Positions 1 through 6,235 of a stretch of DNA of 13,311 nucleotides are shown here, in pieces. This DNA comes from an uncultured Planctomycetaceae bacterium (GTDB taxonomy: Bacteria > Planctomycetota > Phycisphaerae > UBA1845 > UTPLA1), in assembly GCA_938008425.1 (NCBI GenBank), contig CALLKH010000694.1, positions 1 through 13,311 on the forward strand, given 5' to 3'. The notes under the pieces are model-generated. The model searched no databases. It saw only the letters and a program-made list of their open reading frames with translations, and was not told where the DNA came from. The stretch's first letter is position 1. Each line of letters starts with the position of its first letter. A program made the position numbers and the translations under genes.

Positions 1-1701
1 ACGGTGACGCATTTTGACGCCTATTCAGTCGGGAAGTGGAGCAGAACGTTCCGCTATCACGAAATAACGATCAGCGACGAACAGGACTTCATGCCTGAGT
101 TGCAGCCCGATCAGGGCATCATCACCGGCATCGTCTCATTCGGCGAGGACGCCGAGGGCGAGATGTACATCGTGAGCGTCACCGGCGGCATCTATAAGCT
201 CGTCTGTGAAACGATTCCGACTTGTGGAGACGGAACGGTCGGCCCGGGTGAACAGTGCGACCCGCCTGACGGCGTGAACTGCGACTGCATGTGTCAGGTC
301 GTCGACAACTGCACGCCTGTCTTCGAGGACAACTTTCAAACCAATCTGGGTTGGACGACGTCGTCCATCACGGCGGCCGACGGACTCTGGGAGCGTGGCG
401 TACCGGTAGCCTGCACGTCGCGCGGGGCGCCCGGCACCGATTATGACGGTTCGGGGCAGTGCTACCTGACCGGCAATCACACCGGCACCAACAATAACTG
501 CAACAGCGACGTGGACGGCTCGACGACGAACACCTCCGGCAGCGTCATTTTGACGTCGCCCGTGTTCAACTTGTCGCAGGGCGGCCAGATTCGCTATGCC
601 TACTGGCTCATGGACACCCCCGGCGGCGAACTGGGCCCCGGCGACGGCCTGACCGTCGAAGTCTCCACAAACGGCGGCACGAGCTGGACGCTGGTTCGAT
701 CCTACACCACGGCGATCGCGCAGTGGCGAACAGATGCGCTCATCGTCGGCGCCGGCGGTGTCGCGCCGGCCAGTGCGACGATGCGCGTCCGGTTCACGGC
801 GACCGATGCGTCGCCCGGAGACGTTGTCGAGGCGGCCGTGGATGCGTTTGAGGCCTGCGTCGTCGACAACTTCGCCGATTGCAACCTGAACTGCATCAAC
901 GACAGCGAGGACATTGCCACGCTGGAGAGTTTCGACTGCAACAACAACGCGATCCCCGACGAATGCGAACAGGGCGTCGCGCCGTGCGACTGCAACAATA
1001 ACGGCGTGAACGACGCGATCGATGTCTCGTCCATGACCAGCGCCGATTGCAACCAGAACGGCACGCCGGACGAATGCGACATCGCCGCGAATGCGGCGCT
1101 CGACTGCGACGGCGGCCCCGTTGGCGTCGCCGCGGCCGGTCAGGTCCTGTTCGGTTCGACCTGCATCTCGTGTCACAACACGAACGGGACCGGCGGATCG
1201 GGCACGCCGTGCGGCGGACCGTGTCCGGGACCGAACCTGCGCAACAAGTCGCGCGTGCAACTCTGGAACAAGCTCCTGCCGCCGACGACCCATCCGGGCG
1301 GCGCGCATCCGGAGTACACCCAGCAGGACTTCGCCGATATCGAAGCCTTCCTGGCGGATGCGGGTAGCCGTGGTCGCCCCGATCGCGTGATCGATTCGTG
1401 CCAGACGCTGGCCGATTGCGACAATGACAACGCGTCCGACGGCTGCGAGCTGGAAGCCGGTACGCAGATCGACGCCGATTACGACGGCATTCCGGACGAC
1501 TGCACAGCGCCCTGCGGCGCCGCGGATGGCGACATGAACGAGGACACACTGGTCGATGGCCAGGACCTCTCGATCTTCGTGAGCGGAATCCTCGGATCGC
1601 CGACGCCGGGTGAGGTTTGTCATGGCGACTTCAGCGGCAATGCGTTGCTGGATGTCGCGGACGTCGATGGCATGGTGGCCGCGCTATTGGCGGGGCCGTG
1701 A
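1..1701 (+). CDS. Secreted multidomain protein, 5'-truncated: sugar-dehydrogenase propeller end, cytochrome c, dockerin
   Basis: The reading frame is open from the first base, so the true start lies upstream. Residues are numbered from the codon at base 4. Residues 35-67 (QGIITGIVSFGEDAEGEMYI onwards) look like the last blade of a glucose/sorbosone dehydrogenase propeller. Residues 74-97 are a Cys-rich CGDGTVGPGEQC repeat. Residues 105-286 resemble the jelly-roll (CUB/MAM-like) domain of planctomycete secreted proteins. Calcium-loop repeats DCNxNxxxDxCE lie near 292, 311, 329 and 348. A haem site CISCH (387-391) sits in a cytochrome c-like stretch to about 455. More calcium loops follow near 471 and 490, then a dockerin-like pair at 509-530 and 541-562. 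The family knowledge is that such dehydrogenases use PQQ and pass electrons to cytochrome c. I infer an extracellular or periplasmic sugar oxidase with a built-in electron acceptor. The substrate and the propeller call are uncertain because only the propeller end is visible. Confidence 0.82.
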   Translation, partial: TVTHFDAYSVGKWSRTFRYHEITISDEQDFMPELQPDQGIITGIVSFGEDAEGEMYIVSVTGGIYKLVCETIPTCGDGTVGPGEQCDPPDGVNCDCMCQVVDNCTPVFEDNFQTNLGWTTSSITAADGLWERGVPVACTSRGAPGTDYDGSGQCYLTGNHTGTNNNCNSDVDGSTTNTSGSVILTSPVFNLSQGGQIRYAYWLMDTPGGELGPGDGLTVEVSTNGGTSWTLVRSYTTAIAQWRTDALIVGAGGVAPASATMRVRFTATDASPGDVVEAAVDAFEACVVDNFADCNLNCINDSEDIATLESFDCNNNAIPDECEQGVAPCDCNNNGVNDAIDVSSMTSADCNQNGTPDECDIAANAALDCDGGPVGVAAAGQVLFGSTCISCHNTNGTGGSGTPCGGPCPGPNLRNKSRVQLWNKLLPPTTHPGGAHPEYTQQDFADIEAFLADAGSRGRPDRVIDSCQTLADCDNDNASDGCELEAGTQIDADYDGIPDDCTAPCGAADGDMNEDTLVDGQDLSIFVSGILGSPTPGEVCHGDFSGNALLDVADVDGMVAALLAGP

Positions 1702-1721
1702 TGGGTCGATCGTGACGTTCG

Positions 1722-1774
1722 GCGCCCCCTAAGGGGGCGCGCTTCCGGATCCCCGACGTGTTGAATCTGTCGGG
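1722..1774 (+). other. Two short hairpins downstream of the secreted-protein gene
   Basis: An 8-bp perfect GC stem (GCGCCCCC at 1722-1729 with GGGGGCGC at 1733-1740) begins 20 bases after the stop codon and has only a 3-nt loop. A second 6-bp stem follows (CCCGAC at 1752-1757 with GTCGGG at 1769-1774). Neither has a T tract. They may protect the 3' end of the mRNA or help pause polymerase ahead of the strong terminator just downstream. The stems are seen directly; the role is inferred. Confidence 0.4.
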
Positions 1775-1793
1775 TCAGTCTCTGACTTCTTGC

Positions 1794-1837
1794 GGCGGGG
1801 AAGGCGATGAATCTCATCGCTTTCCCCGCCTTTTTTT
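1794..1837 (+). terminator. Strong rho-independent terminator
   Basis: A 17-bp stem (1794-1810 with 1814-1830) has one G-T wobble and a 3-nt loop. It is followed immediately by seven T (1831-1837). It lies 93 bases after the stop of the upstream gene and 111 bases before the asd start. It therefore isolates asd from upstream transcription. The T tract fits termination on the + strand only. Confidence 0.92.
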
Positions 1838-1880
1838 CCCTCGCTGTCGGCCGGCCCAAGCCGAGTCCTGGTTCGGACGA

Positions 1881-1886
1881 TATACT
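1881..1886 (+). promoter_or_regulatory. Candidate -10 element for asd
   Basis: TATACT matches the TATAAT consensus at five of six positions. It lies downstream of the terminator and 61 bases before the asd start codon, so asd needs a promoter in about this place. No good -35 hexamer is seen at 16-18 bases upstream, which keeps confidence low. Confidence 0.35.
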
Positions 1887-1930
1887 TCGGGATTCGCCTC
1901 GAATTGGAGGCGGTTCGAGTCACCACCCGG

Positions 1931-1936
1931 TAGGAG
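1931..1936 (+). promoter_or_regulatory. Ribosome binding site of asd
   Basis: TAGGAG lies 11 bases before the ATG at 1948. It supports that start over an upstream in-frame ATG at 1807, which falls inside the terminator stem. Confidence 0.55.
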
Positions 1937-1947
1937 TTTGCGAGTTC

Positions 1948-2952
1948 ATGGAACCGACGTACGCCATACTCGGCGCCACGGGCGCCGTAGGACAGGAATT
2001 CATCGACATTCTCGTCGCGCGAAAGGTCCCGCCCGGTGAGGTGCGCCTGCTTGCGTCGGCCCGCTCGGCCGGCAAGCGCGTTCGCTACGGCGATGGCGAC
2101 CTGACCATCGAGGCTGTATCGGCCCAGAGCTTCAAGGGCGTCAAGATCGGGCTGTTCAGTGCGGGGGCATCGGTCAGTCGGGAGTGGGCGCCAGTGGCGA
2201 TCGACGCGGGGGCCCGCGTCGTCGATAACAGCTCGGCGTTTCGAATGGACCCCAACATTCCGCTGGTGATTCCCGAGATCAATCCCGATGCCATCGGTTC
2301 GGCGTCGATCATCGCGAACCCGAATTGTTCGACGATCATCATGAACATGGCGGTGTGGCCGCTGCATCGGGAGAATCGCGTGCGCCGGATCGTGGTCAGC
2401 ACCTACCAGGCGGTGAGCGGGGCGGGCTGGCAGGCGATGGTCGAATTGCAGGATCAGACGCGCGATGTTTTGGCCGGCAAGAAGGCAGAACCGAAAGTTT
2501 TTCCCGTGCAGAGCGCCTTCAACCTGTTCAGCCACAACACCGCCATCGGCGACGACGGCTACAACGTCGAAGAGACCAAGATGATCAAGGAGACCCGGAA
2601 GATCTTCGGCGACGACGCGATCGCGATCACCGCGACGTGCATTCGCGTGCCGGTGCTGCGGGCCCACAGCGAGTCGGTGAACCTTACCTTCGAGAAGCCG
2701 ATGTCGGCCGAACGGGCGCGCGAGATTCTTTCGAACGCGCCCGGAGTTCGGCTGGTGGATGATCGCGCCGCGAATCGTTTCCCGATGCCGGTCGATGCGT
2801 CGGGCCAGGACGACTGCCTGGTGGGCCGGATCCGACAGGATGTGAGCCAGCCCGATGGCTGCGGGATCGACCTGTTCGTCTGCGGAGATCAGCTTCGAAA
2901 GGGCGCGGCGCTGAATGCGGTGCAAATCGCTGAGAAGATTCTGGGCGTCTGA
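1948..2952 (+). CDS. asd: Aspartate-semialdehyde dehydrogenase
   Basis: The 334-aa product fits the usual length of about 330-340 aa. It would reduce aspartyl-4-phosphate to aspartate-4-semialdehyde with NADPH in the cytoplasm. This is the branch point for lysine, diaminopimelate, threonine and methionine. The nucleotide-binding loop is GATGAVG at 9-15. The catalytic cysteine is Cys127 in NPNCSTI, and STYQAVSGAG is at 151-160. The active-site histidine is His240 in RVPVLRAHSESV. The phosphate-loop region reads SAGASVS at 71-77. The ATG at 1948 has a TAGGAG site and begins exactly at the first Rossmann strand. A longer in-frame reading from 1807 would add 47 residues with no family counterpart. 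The gene stands alone: a terminator lies before it and a convergent gene after it, and no aspartokinase or dapA is next to it. Nothing essential appears to be missing. Confidence 0.97.
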   Translation: MEPTYAILGATGAVGQEFIDILVARKVPPGEVRLLASARSAGKRVRYGDGDLTIEAVSAQSFKGVKIGLFSAGASVSREWAPVAIDAGARVVDNSSAFRMDPNIPLVIPEINPDAIGSASIIANPNCSTIIMNMAVWPLHRENRVRRIVVSTYQAVSGAGWQAMVELQDQTRDVLAGKKAEPKVFPVQSAFNLFSHNTAIGDDGYNVEETKMIKETRKIFGDDAIAITATCIRVPVLRAHSESVNLTFEKPMSAERAREILSNAPGVRLVDDRAANRFPMPVDASGQDDCLVGRIRQDVSQPDGCGIDLFVCGDQLRKGAALNAVQIAEKILGV

Positions 2953-3032
2953 TTGAAACTGGCAGACCGATGAGGGCCTGGCATTTGCTTCAGTTGCGGA
3001 TTGCCAGTCGCGTCGATGCGAAGCGAAGACCG

Positions 3033-3146
3033 TCAGAGCCGGGCTGTCTCAGCCCGGTGGCTGCCGATGTCGAAATCTAATCGAAGTGTGTGAACCGAAC
3101 CCGGTTTCGAATCACCACCGCCCCGAGGACGGGGCGGCTCGGATGA
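3033..3146. repeat. Structured 114-bp intergenic repeat, copy 1
   Basis: This matches copy 2 (3187-3300) at 106 of 114 positions without gaps. It contains three hairpins. Hairpin A is CCGGGCT/AGCCCGG (3039-3045 with 3051-3057). Hairpin B is AACCG/CGGTT (3093-3097 with 3102-3106). Hairpin C is CCGCCCCG/CGGGGCGG (3118-3125 with 3130-3137), perfect in this copy. The ends TCAGAGCC and GGCTCGGA are inverted at seven of eight positions. Its position between convergent genes is typical of REP/BIME-like elements or tiny MITEs. The orientation is arbitrary. Confidence 0.85.
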
Positions 3147-3150
3147 CGTT

Positions 3151-3185
3151 GCGCGTCGTCGCGCGTCGTCGCGCGTCGTCGCGCG
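3151..3185. repeat. 10-bp tandem repeat, 3.5 units
   Basis: The unit GCGCGTCGTC occurs three times without change, followed by a partial GCGCG. It fills most of the 40-base gap between the two 114-bp repeat copies. A 10-bp period is close to one helical turn. It may be a slippage product; no function is evident. Confidence 0.9.
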
Positions 3186-3186
3186 A

Positions 3187-3300
3187 TCAGAGCCGGGCTG
3201 TCTCAGCCCGGTGGCTGCCAATTCCGAAATTCAATCGAAGTGTGTGAACCGAACCCGGTTTCGAATCACCACCGCCCCGGGGACGGTGCGGCTCTGATGA
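3187..3300. repeat. Structured 114-bp intergenic repeat, copy 2
   Basis: This is the second copy, 154 bases downstream of the first and in the same orientation. Its termini are a perfect 8-bp inverted repeat (TCAGAGCC at 3187-3194, GGCTCTGA at 3290-3297). Hairpins A (3193-3211) and B are conserved exactly. Hairpin C has one mismatch here that is not compensated. No target-site duplication is visible at the edges and there is no room for a transposase, so any mobility would depend on an enzyme elsewhere. Confidence 0.85.
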
Positions 3301-3402
3301 TCGCGATCATTCCCACGTCATTTGACGGCGTTGGCCCAGCCCGCTCAAAAGGTCACTTCAAATCGAGTTTCGTCAGAAGCGTCGCGGTAGGCCCCGTGCG
3401 GA

Positions 3403-4944
3403 TCAACGGCGCGTCTTTGACGCTGCGGCCGGCTTGACGGTCGGCGGCGGGGGCAGATCGGGCCACTTCACCAGCAATCGACACGCCTCATCGATCTTGT
3501 TCTTGGGTGATGGCATTTTGCCGTGGCCGTTGAAGAACACCGCGAAGGCGAGCCAGCGCCCGGTTTCGGTCTGAACATAGCCCGCGAGAGTCCAGACGTT
3601 GTTGATGTAGCCCGTCTTGGCGAAGATGCGATCGCGTGTGGCCGGCTCGCGAAGCCGCTTCTTGAGCGTGCCTTCATCGCCCGGCGTTGCCAGCGAATTC
3701 TTGAACACATCAAATCCCGGCGGGGGGCTCTTGTACATGTAGCGAAGCACCTGCGTCGAGGCGTTGGCGCTCAGGCGGTTGTATCGCGAGAGGCCGCTGC
3801 CGTCGTCGATCGTGATCTGGTTCGCCGGCACGCCCACCTTTCGAAGAAACGAGTGAACGGCCGATCGTCCGGTGTCCCAGCTGCCGACCTGGCCATCGGC
3901 TGCGCCGAGCGTCTTGAGCAGCGTTTCGGCGAACATGCCGCGGCTGTCCTTGCCGCATCGGCGAAGCGCATCCGCGAGCGACGATCTGTGGACATGTGCG
4001 ATGTGAACCTCGGCCGGGAGTCGGCCGTTGGCGAGGCGAACGCGCTCGCGCACGACTTCGCCGCCGACCTTGATTCCGTTCGTTGAGAGAATCGTTTTGA
4101 ACACGCTGCCGAAGTAGAGGCCCGGGTCGCGCACGGTGATCTTGTCGAGCAGCCCGCCCTTGGCGACGCCGCCGCGCACCTGGAGCGTATCCGAATCGCG
4201 CGGCCGGTTGACCGAGACGCTGTTCTTGCTGGCGGTGACGGTTTTGTTGTCGACTTTCAGGTACGTGTTGCCGGGCACCATCTGGACCTTGGCGCGCTTG
4301 CCCGGTGCGGCGGGGGTGACCATCGTCTTGACACAGTTCTCGGCGAAATTGAGGCCGCCGACCGGCGCTTCGTACCACGCCTGAAACTGATTCTTCGGCC
4401 AGTTCGGATGGGTGAAGACCTGATCAAAGATCGAATCATCGACGACGATGTTTCCCGGGATCTGCTTCACGCCCGCCTTCTTCACGGCCTCGGCCCATTC
4501 ATGGAGTACGGCGGTGATGCTCGTGCCCTGCTCGACGGCCATACGATCATCGCCGAGCGTCGGATCGCCGCTGCCGATGATGATGAGGTCGCGCTCGCGA
4601 ATGGCGATGACGGTCTGATACTTGTAGTCGGCCCCCAGCGTGTCGATGGCCGCCGCCATGACGATGAGCTTCATGTTGCTGGCGGGGATGATGGCCTCGT
4701 TGGCGCCGCTCGCGTAGATGATCTCGCCCGTTTCGGCGTCGATCACCTGGGCGCTGACATCGGCCTTGGCCCCGGGCGGAATGGCGAGAATCGCGTCGAG
4801 TCTCGCCTTGAGAAGGGCCTGCGGTGCGACCCTGGGTTCGTCAGCGCCGACCGGCACCGCGAACAGGGCCAAGACGACGGCCACAAAAGCGGACGTCGCG
4901 CGGGCGCGAAAAGGCCTGTGAGTTGTCGCATACGATGTGGGCAT
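3403..4944 (-). CDS. dacB: D-alanyl-D-alanine carboxypeptidase/endopeptidase, PBP4 (peptidase S13) family
   Basis: The 513-aa product has a signal peptide: basic residues at 10-16, then a hydrophobic stretch at about 17-33 ending PVGA before DEP. It should act in the periplasm, trimming stem peptides or cleaving cross-links. The active-site SxxK is SNMK (Ser89-Lys92) in IIPASNMKL. The second motif region is DGSGLSRYN (381-389), and the KTG box is AKTG (Lys443-Gly445). The large insert between SxxK and the second motif, with IGSGDPTL at 123-130, is typical of class C PBPs. The tail is Pro/Lys/Arg-rich. I chose the ATG at 4942-4944 because it leaves a compact signal peptide. In-frame alternatives are the ATG at 4966-4968 and a GTG at 5053-5055. 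None has a good ribosome site, and GGTCTCGG (+ strand) is repeated at 4953-4960 and 4969-4976. It converges with asd and diverges from the receiver-like gene. PBP presence supports a peptidoglycan-bearing cell. Confidence 0.95.
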   Translation of the reverse strand: MPTSYATTHRPFRARATSAFVAVVLALFAVPVGADEPRVAPQALLKARLDAILAIPPGAKADVSAQVIDAETGEIIYASGANEAIIPASNMKLIVMAAAIDTLGADYKYQTVIAIRERDLIIIGSGDPTLGDDRMAVEQGTSITAVLHEWAEAVKKAGVKQIPGNIVVDDSIFDQVFTHPNWPKNQFQAWYEAPVGGLNFAENCVKTMVTPAAPGKRAKVQMVPGNTYLKVDNKTVTASKNSVSVNRPRDSDTLQVRGGVAKGGLLDKITVRDPGLYFGSVFKTILSTNGIKVGGEVVRERVRLANGRLPAEVHIAHVHRSSLADALRRCGKDSRGMFAETLLKTLGAADGQVGSWDTGRSAVHSFLRKVGVPANQITIDDGSGLSRYNRLSANASTQVLRYMYKSPPPGFDVFKNSLATPGDEGTLKKRLREPATRDRIFAKTGYINNVWTLAGYVQTETGRWLAFAVFFNGHGKMPSPKNKIDEACRLLVKWPDLPPPPTVKPAAASKTRR

Positions 4945-5292
4945 TGGATATCGGTCTCGGCGAATCATGGTCTCGGATGTTACGGATTGGTTGAGGACCT
5001 GCAAGGCTTTGACTTGCCCCCAGTGTCGCAATAAACTCGATTGGAGTCTTCCCACCCCAGCGCGGGAACGGATTTCTATCCGTATCGGTCGTTTCTCGCC
5101 CGTTTCGTTAACGACGTCGAAGGTTTGACGGCGCGAACCCGCGTGGCGGGGATCGGGCGATGCGCGGCGAATCGCCGACCGTGGATCAGAAATATCCGGG
5201 GCTGGCGCAAGGGGCGGATTCGTTAGAATCGGGTGGGTGCGGGACGATCCACGGCTCGCCGCCGCTCAGAGACGACGGTGGATATCAAAACC
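4945..5292. other. Divergent intergenic region with small palindromes
   Basis: This spacer carries the start regions of the carboxypeptidase (-) and the receiver-like gene (+). It holds several small dyads: ACGGAT/ATCCGT with a 4-nt loop (5068-5083), overlapping CGTTAACG (5106-5113) and CGACGTCG (5112-5119), and CGGCGA-A-TCGCCG (5165-5177). Any of these could be an operator, but none matches a site I can name. On the minus strand, TTGCAG, 16 bases, TAACAT just upstream of the carboxypeptidase starts is a weak promoter candidate. No small gene is supported. Confidence 0.5.
5224..5229 (+). promoter_or_regulatory. Candidate -10 element for the receiver-like/GGDEF unit
   Basis: TAGAAT matches TATAAT at four of six positions and lies 63 bases before the ATG at 5293. 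No convincing -35 hexamer lies 16-18 bases upstream (the sequence there is GC-rich). The assignment rests on position and the -10 match only. Confidence 0.3.
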
Positions 5293-6234
5293 ATGACCGG
5301 GCAGACGATTCTCATCATCTTTGACGGCGCGGATGAGACCATCTGCGACTGCGGCGAACTGATGATGAATCAGGGCGCCAAGGTGCAGTGGGTGCCGGAC
5401 GTTTACACCGCGATGGCGCAGTTCGCCTCTGGAAACGTCCCCGAGCGTGTGATCGTGGATGTCCGGCAGCTCGATGAGTTCGAACTGGCCTTTCTCGACC
5501 TCGCCCCGCGGTATTACCCCGGAATTCATGTCACCATTCCCGAACTGGACGGTACAGCCGAACGGCTCAGCGGCCGATCGGGCAAGTTCGACATTCTGAC
5601 GATCACCGAACTCAACGACGAATTTCTCGGCATCCGCGCGGCCGTGACGGCCGAGGAGCCCGACGACGCCGAGGTGGTGGAGTGGGCCTCCGAGGAGCCG
5701 GTCGAGGAACCGCCGCCGGCAATTGAAGCGAACGCCGGGCACGACGCGGGCTCTGGCGACGGCGCCGCGTCGCAGCCCGAACTGCGCGACGACCGGGTTC
5801 CAGGAGACGACGGTTTGTCCGCGGCTCCCGAGGAATCGGCCGAGGACGATCCGTTCGCCGCGATCGGCCTCGAAGAAGAGGCCGAGTCGGTTGAATTTGA
5901 TGACGACGACCTGCCCGAGGGCTACGCCGATCTTGCGGACGATGAGAGCTCGCCGGTTGATACCGTTCGGCCGGCCGGTTCGCGGCTGTCGACAGACGGT
6001 CGTCAGAATGAGATCGAGTCGGGTCCGCCTTTGCACGAGGCGGTCCGCCAGCGGATGGCGGGTTCGCAGGCGACGCCGAGCCGCCGGGTTCCGCCCGGGG
6101 GCTATCCGCTGGGCGGCGGCCCCGCGCCGGCCGCGGGCGGACGTAGTGACGAATCTGTGACACCTGAGGAGCTGGACGCGCTACTGAGAAATGACCGGGA
6201 ATCCGGATTGCGCGGACTTGGAGGCGAGGCCTGA
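5293..6234 (+). CDS. Degenerate receiver-domain protein with acidic linker and C-terminal EELDALL motif
   Basis: The product is 313 aa from the ATG at 5293; the in-frame GTG at 5278 and ATG at 5233 are alternatives. Residues 5-118 alternate strands and helices like a response-regulator receiver: TILIIFDG (strand 1), VIVDV (strand 3, Asp56 at the phosphorylation position), IHVTI (strand 4) and FDILTI (strand 5). The usual acidic pair after strand 1 is reduced to FDG, and the Lys-Pro of strand 5 is not seen. It is therefore probably a pseudo-receiver. Residues 119-285 are a low-complexity linker, acidic to about 220 and then Pro/Gly/Arg-rich. VTPEELDALL (289-298) resembles the N-terminal EIDALL helix of FliM/FliN. 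There is no output domain. The next gene, a GGDEF protein, follows with a 1-base gap, so I infer an adaptor or regulator for that cyclase. The receiver call is structural intuition from sequence and moderately sure. Confidence 0.75.
   Translation: MTGQTILIIFDGADETICDCGELMMNQGAKVQWVPDVYTAMAQFASGNVPERVIVDVRQLDEFELAFLDLAPRYYPGIHVTIPELDGTAERLSGRSGKFDILTITELNDEFLGIRAAVTAEEPDDAEVVEWASEEPVEEPPPAIEANAGHDAGSGDGAASQPELRDDRVPGDDGLSAAPEESAEDDPFAAIGLEEEAESVEFDDDDLPEGYADLADDESSPVDTVRPAGSRLSTDGRQNEIESGPPLHEAVRQRMAGSQATPSRRVPPGGYPLGGGPAPAAGGRSDESVTPEELDALLRNDRESGLRGLGGEA
6220..6224 (+). promoter_or_regulatory. Ribosome binding site inside the upstream gene, setting the GGDEF start
   Basis: GGAGG lies 11 bases before the GTG at 6236, which itself follows the upstream TGA (6232-6234) by one base. 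It favours the GTG over the in-frame ATG at 6191, which lacks a well-spaced site. The arrangement suggests translational coupling. Confidence 0.5.
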
Positions 6235-6235
6235 A

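Larger units (their letters stand above)
2953..3402. other. Gene-free region between convergent genes, holding repeats
   Basis: No credible gene is present in these 450 bases. The region holds two copies of a 114-bp structured repeat and a 10-bp tandem repeat, listed separately. The first 80 bases contain a 7-bp inverted repeat (ACTGGCA at 2958-2964, TGCCAGT at 3002-3008) with a 37-nt loop and no T tract, so no clear terminator for asd is seen. Bases 3301-3402 show nothing recognisable. Short frames here run through the repeats and look non-coding. Confidence 0.7.

Noticed and set aside
136..1623. Long minus-strand open frame (495 codons) opposite the secreted protein
   Set aside because: It is an Arg/Val/Ala-rich mirror of a high-GC gene with no recognisable domain. 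The plus strand shows clear repeats and a haem motif.
1807..1947. Upstream ATG extending asd by 47 residues
   Set aside because: The ATG lies within the intrinsic terminator stem and the extension has no family counterpart. The ATG at 1948 has a ribosome site.
3033..3300. CRISPR array
   Set aside because: There are only two copies, 114 bp long, with one 40-base gap that is itself a tandem repeat. There are no cas genes.
3033..3437. Small open frames at 3033-3221 (-) and 3240-3437 (+)
   Set aside because: Both run through the structured repeat copies. No ribosome site or coding-like composition supports them.
5202..5217. Sigma-54-like promoter (TGGCGCA near 5203)
   Set aside because: The -24-like part is partly present, but no TTGC box stands at the required spacing.
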